A DNA stretch of 64,000 bases, from NCBI RefSeq assembly GCF_900143025.1, contig NZ_FRCT01000006.1, positions 189,083 through 253,082 on the forward strand, read 5' to 3'. A model generated the notes under the pieces. The model was not told the DNA's origin. It worked only from the letters and a program-made list of their open reading frames with translations, and did no database searches. This document shows, in pieces, positions 9,164-16,534 of this stretch (positions are counted from its first letter, which is position 1; each line of letters starts with the position of its first letter). The DNA comes from Ruminococcus flavefaciens. Lineage in GTDB: Bacteria; Bacillota; Clostridia; Oscillospirales; Ruminococcaceae. A program made the position numbers and the translations under genes.

Positions 9164-9193
9164 AGCCGGTTTGCAACCGGTTTTTGTTTTTTT
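9164..9193 (+). terminator. Riboswitch-controlled intrinsic terminator
   Basis: GCCGGTTTGCAACCGG forms a short GC-rich hairpin followed by TTTTTGTTTTTTT, between the lysine aptamer and asd. This is the expected expression platform. Confidence 0.85.
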
Positions 9194-9221
9194 ATGCAAA
9201 TTTTTTTAAGGAGAGCTCAGT

Positions 9222-10301
9222 ATGAAACAGTATAACGTAGGTATTATAGGCGCAACAGGCATGGTAGGACAGAGATTTGCAACTCTGCTGGAGAACCACC
9301 CCTGGTTCAATGTAAAGGTGCTTGCTGCTTCACCAAGAAGTGCAGGTCAGACATATGAACAGGCAGCAGGTAAACGCTGGAAGATGGCAGTTCCTATGCC
9401 GGCTGCAATGAAGGACATGGTCCTCATGGACGCAACAAATGATATCGAGAAGATTGCAGGCATGGTTGATTTCTGCTTCTGTGCCGTTGATATGAAGAAG
9501 GACGAGATAAAGGCTCTCGAAGAGGCTTACGCTAAGGCTGAGTGTCCTATCGTTTCAAATAACTCCGCTCACAGATTTACACCTGATGTTCCTATGGTAG
9601 TGCCTGAGATAAATCCCGAGCACATCGAGATCATCAAGGCTCAGCGCGAGCGTCTCGGCACAAAGAGAGGCTTTATCGCTGTTAAGTCAAACTGCTCTAT
9701 CCAGAGCTATGTTCCCGCACTCCACCCACTCAGAAAGTTCGGTCTGAAGAACGTTCTGGCTTGTACTTATCAGGCAATATCAGGCGCAGGCAAGAACTTC
9801 GAGACATGGCCTGAAATGGTTGATAACCTTATCCCGTTCATCGGCGGTGAAGAGGAGAAGTCAGAGCAGGAGCCGCTCAAGGTTTGGGGCGAGATCAAGG
9901 GCAACGAGATCGTAAAGGCTACAGCTCCGAACATCACAACACAGTGTCTCCGTGTGCCTGTTTCTGACGGACATACAGCTGCTGTATTCGTAACATTTGA
10001 GAATAAGCCTTCCAAGGAAGAGATCCTCAAACTCTGGGCTGACTTCAAGGGCGTTCCTCAGGAGCTTCAGCTCCCAAGCGCTCCAAAGCAGTTCATTCAC
10101 TACTTTGAGGAGGATAACCGTCCGCAGGCTAAGCTTGACAGAAATCTTGAAGGCGGTATGGCTGTATCAACAGGTCGTCTGCGTGAGGATTCACAGTACG
10201 ATTACAAGTTCGTATGCCTTTCACATAATACACTCAGAGGTGCAGCAGGCGGCGGCGTGCTTCTTGCTGAACTCCTTGCAGCAAAGGGATACTTCGACTA
10301 A
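9222..10301 (+). CDS. asd: Aspartate-semialdehyde dehydrogenase
   Basis: This 359-residue NADP-dependent enzyme makes aspartate semialdehyde from aspartyl phosphate, the branch to diaminopimelate, lysine, threonine and methionine. The Rossmann start is [15 protein letters not shown]. The catalytic Cys is C158 in KSNCSIQSY. The C-terminal block [13 protein letters not shown] binds substrate. Overall length and sequence match the archaeal/fungal-like branch of the family. The start has AAGGAGA upstream and lies 29 bases after the riboswitch terminator, so lysine should repress it. Confidence 0.95.
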   Translation: MKQYNVGIIGATGMVGQRFATLLENHPWFNVKVLAASPRSAGQTYEQAAGKRWKMAVPMPAAMKDMVLMDATNDIEKIAGMVDFCFCAVDMKKDEIKALEEAYAKAECPIVSNNSAHRFTPDVPMVVPEINPEHIEIIKAQRERLGTKRGFIAVKSNCSIQSYVPALHPLRKFGLKNVLACTYQAISGAGKNFETWPEMVDNLIPFIGGEEEKSEQEPLKVWGEIKGNEIVKATAPNITTQCLRVPVSDGHTAAVFVTFENKPSKEEILKLWADFKGVPQELQLPSAPKQFIHYFEEDNRPQAKLDRNLEGGMAVSTGRLREDSQYDYKFVCLSHNTLRGAAGGGVLLAELLAAKGYFD

Positions 10302-10349
10302 GCAGGGAGCCCCCGCGGGCTTCCGCGTTGACGCTTACGGCAACGAATA

Positions 10350-10470
10350 TATTTGTAGGGGCGGATATTATCCGCCCGAGAAAAAAGTCAAGTAGGGGAG
10401 GGCGCCCTCGCCCTCCCGCAATACAACAACAGCAACCTTTCGGGAGCCCGAGGGCGGGCTCCCCTACAGT
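10350..10470. repeat. GTAGGGG palindromic repeats between asd and dapA (family D)
   Basis: Three related GC-rich palindromes are packed here: TGTAGGGGCGGATATTATCC/GCCCG, then GTAGGGGAGGGCGCCC/CTCGCCCTCCC, then GGGAGCCCGAGGGCGGGCTC followed by CCCTACAG. The second and third have GTAGGGGAG and CTCCCCTAC as outer inverted ends (about 10393-10467). A similar TGTAGGGGCTGATGCC/ATCAGCCCG copy lies at about 28325-28352. They are non-coding. Whether they are mobile, structural RNA or protein-binding sites cannot be told from sequence. Confidence 0.6.
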
Positions 10471-10510
10471 TCAATACTCAAAATTTGTAACATAATGGGC
10501 GAATGCATAT

Positions 10511-10544
10511 AATTACGCATTATGCATTATGAATTATGAATTAG
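10511..10544. repeat. Family A repeat upstream of dapA
   Basis: ATTACGCATTATGCATTA followed by TGAATTATGAATTA matches the AT-rich intergenic family described at 7233. It ends about 18 bases before dapA. Confidence 0.45.
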
Positions 10545-10562
10545 ACGAAAGGATTTGAGTCT

Positions 10563-11453
10563 ATGAAGAACACTATTTTTACCGGTGCAGCTATTGCTAT
10601 CATTACACCAATGAATGCTGACGGTTCTATTAATTATGATGAGCTCGGTCGTATCATCGACGACCAGATCGCTAAGGGCACTGATGCTATCGTTATCTGC
10701 GGTACTACAGGTGAGTCCGCCACTATGACAGACGACGAGCACCGCGACTGCATCAAGTTCGCTGTAAAGCACGTTGCAGGCAGAGTTCCTGTTATTGCAG
10801 GTGCAGGCAGCAATGATACACATTATGCTGTTGAGCTTTCCAAGGAGGCAGAGGCAGCAGGCGCAGATGCTCTTCTCCACGTTACTCCTTATTATAATAA
10901 GGCTACACAGAAGGGTCTCGTTGCTCACTTTACAGCTATCGCAGATGCTGTAAATATCCCGATAATCCTTTACAATGTTCCAAGCAGAACAGGCTGCGGA
11001 TTTGACGTTGCTACTGTAAAGGAACTCGCAAAGCACAAGAATATCGCTGCTATCAAGGAAGCAAGCGGCAATATCAGCTATGTTGCAAAGCTTGCAGCTG
11101 CCTGCGGTGATGATATCGACATCTACAGCGGCAACGATGATATGGTTGTTCCTGTAATGTCTCTCGGCGGAAAGGGAGTTATCTCTGTTGCTTCCCATGT
11201 TATTCCGAAGGAAATGCATGATATGGTTCAGCTCTGCCTCGACAACAACTTTGCAGAGGCTATGAAGCTCCAGTTAAAGTATCTTGATATCATCAATGAC
11301 CTGTTCATTGAGGTAAATCCTATCCCTGTAAAGGAAGCTATGAACATGGTGGGCTGGAACGCAGGTCCATGTCGTCTGCCTCTCTGCGAGATGACAGAGG
11401 AGCACAATGCTAAGCTCAGAGCTACTCTTGCAAAGCACGGACTTATTAAGTAA
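10563..11453 (+). CDS. dapA: 4-hydroxy-tetrahydrodipicolinate synthase
   Basis: This 296-residue class I aldolase condenses pyruvate with aspartate semialdehyde. The Schiff-base lysine is K165 in AAIKEASGN. The catalytic Tyr is in IILYNVPSRTG, and GTTGESAT is the substrate loop. The start has GAAAGGA 9-10 bases upstream. It lies 261 bases after asd, with several palindromic repeats but no clear terminator between, so read-through from the lysine-controlled promoter is plausible. The antisense frame over this gene is an artefact of codon bias. Confidence 0.96.
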   Translation: MKNTIFTGAAIAIITPMNADGSINYDELGRIIDDQIAKGTDAIVICGTTGESATMTDDEHRDCIKFAVKHVAGRVPVIAGAGSNDTHYAVELSKEAEAAGADALLHVTPYYNKATQKGLVAHFTAIADAVNIPIILYNVPSRTGCGFDVATVKELAKHKNIAAIKEASGNISYVAKLAAACGDDIDIYSGNDDMVVPVMSLGGKGVISVASHVIPKEMHDMVQLCLDNNFAEAMKLQLKYLDIINDLFIEVNPIPVKEAMNMVGWNAGPCRLPLCEMTEEHNAKLRATLAKHGLIK

Positions 11454-11580
11454 TTAGGAATTAAGAATGCGAAATTCGGAATTAATGTGTCCCTGACGGG
11501 ACGGATTTAAAACTTTTTTCTATGTCAGCGCAAGCTGACACTAATAATTCCGAATTCCTAATTCCGCATTCCGAATTAAA
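11453..11580. repeat. Inverted pair of family A repeats between dapA and dapB (MITE-like)
   Basis: AATTAGGAATTAAGAATGCG and AAATTCGGAATTAA on the left face CCGAATTCCTAATTCCGC and ATTCCGAATTAA on the right. A central segment holds TCCCTGACGGGACGG and the palindrome GTCAGCGCAAGCTGAC. The whole can fold as one roughly 125-base hairpin. It fits a small non-autonomous element or structured intergenic RNA; no flanking duplication was established. Confidence 0.55.
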
Positions 11581-11596
11581 ATAAAGGAGAGTTAAA

Positions 11597-12346
11597 ATGA
11601 CTAATATAGCTATTTGCGGTGCTAACGGCAAAATGGGCAAGAATATCTATAACTGCGCTTCAGAGCGTGAGGACTGCAAGGTGGTTGCAGGTATTGATAT
11701 CTACACCAAGGAGTATGCGGATTTTCCTATCGTTGAGACTCCTGCACAGCTTCCCGTAAAGCCCGATGTTATAATTGATTTCTCAAATCCTGCTTCACTT
11801 GACGGACTTCTGGAATACTGCTTCTCTACAGGAACTCCTTTAGTAATAGGTGCAACAGGCTACAGCGATGAGCAGATCGCAAAGATAAAGGCAGCTGCAC
11901 AGCAGATACCCGTTTTCTTCACATTCAATATGTCTCTCGGCATCAATCTCCTTGTAGAGCTTGCTAAAAAGGCTGCTGCCGTACTGGGAGACCAGTTCGA
12001 TATAGAAATAGTTGAAAAGCATCATAATCAGAAGATAGACGCTCCGAGCGGTACAGCCATAATGCTTGCAAACGCTATCAATGAGACTCTTGACAATTCA
12101 AAGCACTACGTTTACGACCGTCACTCACGCCGTCAGAAGCGTGAAAAGTCCGAGATAGGTATGCACGCTATCCGCGGCGGCACTATCGTAGGTGAGCATG
12201 ATGTTATATTTGCAGGAAATGATGAGGTCATCACACTTTCACATTCTGCTGCTTCAAAGACTGTATTTGCAGCAGGTGCTGTAAATGCGGCTGTGTTCCT
12301 AAAGGATCAGAAGCCCGGTCTTTATGATATGTCAAAGCTTGTATAA
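11597..12346 (+). CDS. dapB: 4-hydroxy-tetrahydrodipicolinate reductase
   Basis: This 249-residue reductase follows DapA in the diaminopimelate pathway. The dinucleotide loop is ICGANGKMGKNI, the catalytic His-His-Lys block is EKHHNQKIDAPSGTA, and the C-terminal HSAASKTVFAAGAVNAA is typical. The length is normal. AAAGGAGAG precedes the ATG. It completes an asd-dapA-dapB set and is followed directly by an intrinsic terminator. Confidence 0.96.
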   Translation: MTNIAICGANGKMGKNIYNCASEREDCKVVAGIDIYTKEYADFPIVETPAQLPVKPDVIIDFSNPASLDGLLEYCFSTGTPLVIGATGYSDEQIAKIKAAAQQIPVFFTFNMSLGINLLVELAKKAAAVLGDQFDIEIVEKHHNQKIDAPSGTAIMLANAINETLDNSKHYVYDRHSRRQKREKSEIGMHAIRGGTIVGEHDVIFAGNDEVITLSHSAASKTVFAAGAVNAAVFLKDQKPGLYDMSKLV

Positions 12347-12356
12347 GACACAATTC

Positions 12357-12394
12357 CCCCTGATATAGCTGCTATGTCAGGGGAGTTTTATTTA
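12357..12394 (+). terminator. Terminator after dapB
   Basis: CCCCTGATATAGCTG and CTATGTCAGGGG form an 11-bp stem followed by AGTTTTATTT. Confidence 0.8.
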
Positions 12395-12426
12395 ATTCTG
12401 AATTAGGAATGCGAAATTCGGAATTA
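12394..12426. repeat. Family A repeat after dapB
   Basis: TTCTGAATTAGGAATGCG and AAATTCGGAATTA repeat almost exactly the left arm found between dapA and dapB. Confidence 0.5.
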
Positions 12427-12537
12427 TTTATAAAACATCGGAAATATGATATCAGGATTAAAATAATATGAGAAGAAATGGTGATATTATATTATTTTGT
12501 ATAAATAACTGCTTAAAGATGTATGAAAGGAGAAAAT

Positions 12538-13101
12538 ATGCTTACACACATAGGTACACAGACTATTGAGACAGAAAGACTAATACTCAGACCGTTTGAA
12601 TATTCGGACTGCGATGCAGTCTTTAAGAACTGGGCAAGCGACGAGAAGGTGCAGAAAATGTACTCCGAGCCCACATATCACACAAAAGAGGAGGTAAACG
12701 GACTCCTTGACAAGTATATCGGCAATTATTCCCGTGAGGATTACTATCGCTGGGCAGTCATCGACAAGGAGTGCGGCGAATGTATCGGTCAGATAGCGTA
12801 TTTTCTCGTTGACAGCAAGAACCACTTCGCAGAGATAGAGTACTGTATAGGTGCGGAGTTTCAGTGCAGGGGCTATTGCACGGAGGCTGCTAAGGCTGTT
12901 ATTGCCTTTGGTTTTGAAAAGATGAATCTGCATAAGGTGCAGATATGCTGTAAAACTATAAATGAACCATCAAGGAAAGTTATCGAGAAGTGCGGTTTTA
13001 CCTATGAGGGCACTCTCAGGGACTATTTCTTTATGGACGGGCAGTACGTTGGAAGAAATTATTTCTCGATACTGCGAGATGAATACGAAAGCAGGAGATA
13101 A
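12538..13101 (+). CDS. GNAT acetyltransferase, RimJ/RimL type
   Basis: This is a 187-residue GNAT-family N-acetyltransferase. ETERLILRPFEYSD is the usual start of the RimJ-like group, IEYCIGAEFQCRGYCTEA is the acetyl-CoA loop, and NEPSRKVIEKCGFTYEG is the family C-terminal block. The start at 12538 is chosen because AAAGGAGAA (12526-12534) lies just ahead of it; the ATG at 12523 would overlap that ribosome site. Substrates in this group include ribosomal protein N-termini and small amines, and none can be assigned here. It is followed 2 bases later by a thioesterase gene, so the two form an operon. Confidence 0.85.
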   Translation: MLTHIGTQTIETERLILRPFEYSDCDAVFKNWASDEKVQKMYSEPTYHTKEEVNGLLDKYIGNYSREDYYRWAVIDKECGECIGQIAYFLVDSKNHFAEIEYCIGAEFQCRGYCTEAAKAVIAFGFEKMNLHKVQICCKTINEPSRKVIEKCGFTYEGTLRDYFFMDGQYVGRNYFSILRDEYESRR

Positions 13102-13103
13102 TT

Positions 13104-13505
13104 ATGGTTGATGAAGAAACACTGAAAAAGGTACGCGAAGTATTCTGCGGAGATCATTTTGCTACGGAAATGGGCGCGGTCGTTGATGAAATAGACGATC
13201 ACTACGCAAAATGCAGTCTTGTGCTCAATGACCACCACAAAAACGCTGTAGGCGGTATTATGGGCGGAGTTTATTTCACACTTGCGGATTTTGCCTTTGC
13301 TGTGGCTTCAAACTGGCAGAAGCCCGGAGTTGTTGGCGTGAACTGCGACGCTTCGTTTATAGGAGTGCCCAAAACACAGCGCATAACCGCGGAGGCTAAG
13401 CTTATAAAGGACGGCAGGAGCCTTTGCTGCTATAATGTGGATATACGTGACGAGCTGGGAAATCCCGTGGCTGCGGTGCAGTGTATGGGATTCAGGAAAG
13501 CGTAA
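13104..13505 (+). CDS. PaaI-type hotdog thioesterase
   Basis: This is a 133-residue single hotdog domain. The motif NAVGGIMGGVYFTLADFAFA is the PaaI/YbgC-like active-site helix, with the Asn/Gly-Gly start and Asp further on. The end of the fold is VDIRDELGNPVAAVQCMGFR. Such enzymes hydrolyse acyl- or aryl-CoA thioesters, and the specific substrate is unknown. It starts 2 bases after the GNAT gene (GCAGGAG precedes the ATG), so it is translationally close-coupled. Confidence 0.85.
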   Translation: MVDEETLKKVREVFCGDHFATEMGAVVDEIDDHYAKCSLVLNDHHKNAVGGIMGGVYFTLADFAFAVASNWQKPGVVGVNCDASFIGVPKTQRITAEAKLIKDGRSLCCYNVDIRDELGNPVAAVQCMGFRKA

Positions 13506-13529
13506 ACAGGTTTTGCGGAGTATGATATA

Positions 13530-13907
13530 ATGTATAAATATATGCGTATTCAAGGCAGGGATAATTCCTATGTAACGAAGTATCCCAAAGGCGTATTCGG
13601 TCTGTGCTGGAATTTGATAAAAGCAAAGGTAATGACCGAGGAAGAGGAAAAGCTGTTTATTTCCATTGATGAATGGTTCAAGGAAAATCTTCCCGAACCC
13701 GAATCGTGTAAAAATCACGAAATGGTCATTACGTTCTTCAAATGTGAAAGCACCGAACATATGGTAAATAAGCTGGCTCCTGCTGTAGCTCTGCTGGATA
13801 AATATAATATCCCTTATGATGTTGTGTATACCAACTTTGTAGGTACGATAGTATATGAAGATGAGTGGCAGGTGGCGGTTTCTGTCAAGGACGGAAAAAT
13901 GGTGTGA
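13530..13907 (+). CDS. Uncharacterised 125-residue protein
   Basis: I do not recognise this family. It has no signal peptide or membrane helix and is rich in Glu and Lys. The N-terminus (MYKYMRIQGRDNSYVTKYPK) looks like a small globular cytosolic domain. It follows the thioesterase by 24 bases on the same strand and is closed by a strong terminator, so it is the likely last gene of the GNAT-thioesterase unit. Confidence 0.65.
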   Translation: MYKYMRIQGRDNSYVTKYPKGVFGLCWNLIKAKVMTEEEEKLFISIDEWFKENLPEPESCKNHEMVITFFKCESTEHMVNKLAPAVALLDKYNIPYDVVYTNFVGTIVYEDEWQVAVSVKDGKMV

Positions 13908-13912
13908 AAAAA

Positions 13913-13963
13913 TAAAAAAGTCTCTTTATTTCAGTTAATGCTGAATAAAGAGACTTTATTTTT
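13913..13963. terminator. Bidirectional terminator between converging genes
   Basis: AAGTCTCTTTATTTCAG and CTGAATAAAGAGACTT form a nearly perfect stem, with A-runs on the left and T-runs on the right. It serves the upstream plus-strand gene and the converging GGDEF gene. Confidence 0.85.
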
Positions 13964-15872
13964 ATGATTTCTCGGAAATACGCGCTTTTTTCTTTTGTTT
14001 TTTTATGGCGTACATTTTGTCATCGGCTTTGTCGATAACATCGTAAAGCGATTCGTTATCCTCGTTTGAGGTGAGAATACTTCCGATACTTGCAGATATG
14101 GTATAGGGCTTTTTCACTATACTGTTGATATTATCAAGAGCTGCAACAAAACGCCTTTCAAGGTCGTCGGCGTAGTCCTCCTCCGCATTGGCTGTGAAAA
14201 TAACGAATTCATCTCCGCCGAAACGGGCGCATATGCTCCTTGTTCCGCTGCACTTGCGGATAATTGCGGCAAGCCGCTGTATAGCGAAATCGCCTTCATT
14301 ATGACCGTAGTTGTCGTTGATGTATTTAAGTCCGTCCATATCTATGAAGCTTATCATTACTTTTTTATGGTGAGCTATGCACTCCTTGTACATATCCTCG
14401 GCAATATTAAAGAAGCCGTTGCGGTTGTAGATATTGCAGAGGGGGTCGATGACATAAAGTCGGTTGAGCTCGTCCATAGCCTTGTTGAGGTGGCAGAGCT
14501 TGCGGATATTTTCAAGAGAATTGCTTAAATTCATGGAAAATGTATGGCACAGCAGACTTGAGATAGGGAAGTCGCTGTTTTTGATTATGTAATATCCGAG
14601 ACATCTCTCGCTGAAATGCAGGGGCAGGAAATAGTTTATCTCGAAGCCGTCACCGAAGCTCTCGGGGAACATTTCATTGCTTAAAAAAAGATCAATGCTT
14701 CTTCGTTCACCTTTGTCCCAGATAATAGGAGCAGTCATATACTGCGAATACAGGCTCTTGTTTGAAATGTCGGTAGTTGACGAGTAAGCCTCCTGCCAGT
14801 CCTCGACAAGGCAAAGGCAGAACTTTTCAAGATTGAGGTCGTTCATGCATTTTCCCACCACATCAAATGTCGAAGCAGTGGTTTCTGCGCCTGCCAGCTC
14901 GGCGGCAAGTCTGTTGAGGGTATGGATATTATTGTTTGTGGCTTCCATACGGTTGTATGTGCGCTTTTTGTATGTTTTAAGATCGTCGGCAGTCTCATCG
15001 GTGCAGCCGCAGCTTTCGGAAAAGACAGGCGATGATTTGAGAATAGTATGGTGAGGCTGCTTATTTCCGTAGAGAAGATTTACAAGGATATCGCAGGCTT
15101 TATATCCTGCCTCCAGAAGGGGACGGTTTACGGTAGTAAGTGCAGGGAAAGCGTTACGGGCGTTGAAGGTGTTGTCGAAGCCTGTTACGATAACGTCGTC
15201 AGGCACCTTATATCCGTATTTTTCCAGCGATGAAACTACAGTAAGAGCCATGCTGTCGTTGGCGCATATAAAAGCGTCTGGGAGAGAAAGTCCTGACTTC
15301 ATAAATTCGTCGATAGCTTCCTTGCCGTCGTGACTGCGGAAATTTCCGTAATAAATGCGGTTTTCGTCGATCTCTACGTTGCTTTCGTTCATTGCCTCGC
15401 AGAAAGCGTCAAATCTTGAACGCGCCTCGGGATTGGCAAGAGGACCTGTTATGCAGTTTATTACTTTTGCATGGTGATGCTTTATGATATGGTTGACGAG
15501 CTCCTTCATTACCGAGAAGTTATCGATGCATATATCGTAAAAATCAGGGTTATCGGTAGGCTCAAAGACCACAGTAGGCTTATGAGCTGCACTTATCCTG
15601 CTGATAAGGCTGCTGCGTATCTCGGGATCACCGAAGGTGTTCAGCATCAGCAGTATGCCGTCAAATCTGGAATAATCAATAACATCGTATATGCTGTATT
15701 CGCCGAGATCAAATCTTCTGCTGTTGACAAGTCCGCCGAATGCAGCGAAATAAGACACGCTAAGCTGATTCTCTTCAGCCGATCTGTTTATACCGCGGAT
15801 AATGTTGTTTTGATACTCTTCATCAAGAGCAGAAACAACAACTGCGATCTTTTTTGTTTTCCCAAAATCCAT
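13962..15872 (-). CDS. LacI-type sugar-sensor domain fused to a diguanylate cyclase (GGDEF)
   Basis: This 636-residue cytosolic protein has three parts. Residues about 1-285 resemble the periplasmic-binding-protein sensor of LacI regulators (IAVVVSALDEEYQNNIIRG; DAFICANDSMALTVVSSLEKYGYKVPDDVIVTG is split across 200-235), but there is no DNA-binding helix-turn-helix ahead of it. Residues about 290-460 are a linker with a GAF-like region. The C-terminus is a GGDEF domain with RFGGDEF near 549-555. The RxxD inhibitory site normally just upstream is not visible. A sugar-controlled c-di-GMP synthase is a reasonable inference. The start has GAGGGG upstream. It is divergent from the xylanase gene. 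Confidence 0.85.
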   Translation of the reverse strand: MDFGKTKKIAVVVSALDEEYQNNIIRGINRSAEENQLSVSYFAAFGGLVNSRRFDLGEYSIYDVIDYSRFDGILLMLNTFGDPEIRSSLISRISAAHKPTVVFEPTDNPDFYDICIDNFSVMKELVNHIIKHHHAKVINCITGPLANPEARSRFDAFCEAMNESNVEIDENRIYYGNFRSHDGKEAIDEFMKSGLSLPDAFICANDSMALTVVSSLEKYGYKVPDDVIVTGFDNTFNARNAFPALTTVNRPLLEAGYKACDILVNLLYGNKQPHHTILKSSPVFSESCGCTDETADDLKTYKKRTYNRMEATNNNIHTLNRLAAELAGAETTASTFDVVGKCMNDLNLEKFCLCLVEDWQEAYSSTTDISNKSLYSQYMTAPIIWDKGERRSIDLFLSNEMFPESFGDGFEINYFLPLHFSERCLGYYIIKNSDFPISSLLCHTFSMNLSNSLENIRKLCHLNKAMDELNRLYVIDPLCNIYNRNGFFNIAEDMYKECIAHHKKVMISFIDMDGLKYINDNYGHNEGDFAIQRLAAIIRKCSGTRSICARFGGDEFVIFTANAEEDYADDLERRFVAALDNINSIVKKPYTISASIGSILTSNEDNESLYDVIDKADDKMYAIKKQKKKARISEKS

Positions 15873-16534
15873 ATTATCCCCTCGTCAGAAAAATAAGTTT
15901 ACATATACACTATTATAGTATATACGTATTCAAAAATAAAGGTTTTGAGAAATTTTTCGGTGAATTATACATTAAGAAGGAACGTCCTTTGTGCAACTTT
16001 GAAGGAAATTTTATTGATGTAAAACTGTAAAATGGTAAAATGATAATATTGCACTTGAAATTTGGATAATTTTTTGCTGACCATTTTTTTAATGACACAT
16101 CAAAAATGCTGTTGGACAATTTGTAAAAAGCAGGCAAACAATATTAAAATTATTTTGTGCGTGTCTTATAATACCAAAAGGTAAAGATAGTGCTATAAAC
16201 TTGTAAAAATGAGTAATATTTTGTCGTGAAAATACCATGCGTAAAGTGCGATTTTACGCTATTTGCGGACGGCCGAAAGATAATCGTAATAGAGTGTATA
16301 AAAATTCGCAGCTTTTACCAACTAAAATGTACAAAAACAGCAAAAAATGAGCAAGCAAAATAATTGTTAGCAAATTTTGACTTGAATAGTTCACAGAAAT
16401 GTAATAAAATGATAGCAGAAGCTGAGGAGAAGGAGGGACGCAGAAACAGAATTAGTGTTTTTTGTGCTTTTTCTTAGCTAAAACGAAAAGATATCATTTA
16501 TATTAATCACAAATGAAAGTGAGGAATGATCGAC
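15873..16534. other. Long intergenic region upstream of the xylanase
   Basis: About 660 bases without a supported gene lie between the divergent GGDEF and xylanase genes. The region is AT-rich. A possible promoter for the xylanase is TTGAAT (16382-16387), 17 bases, TAAAAT (16405-16410), leaving an untranslated leader of roughly 120 bases. ATTATAGTATATAC near 15912 is AT-rich and palindromic in part but is not an assignable site. No riboswitch was recognised. Confidence 0.5.

Noticed and set aside
8850..9176. 108-codon minus-strand frame across the lysine riboswitch
   Set aside because: It overlaps a clear L-box and its promoter, has no ribosome site and no family resemblance.
10527..11219. 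230-codon minus-strand frame opposite dapA
   Set aside because: It is a codon-bias shadow of dapA; its sequence is rich in Cys/Ile/Asn and matches nothing.
15913..16137. 74-codon minus-strand frame upstream of the GGDEF gene
   Set aside because: It is AT-rich, has no ribosome site, and lies in the divergent promoter region.
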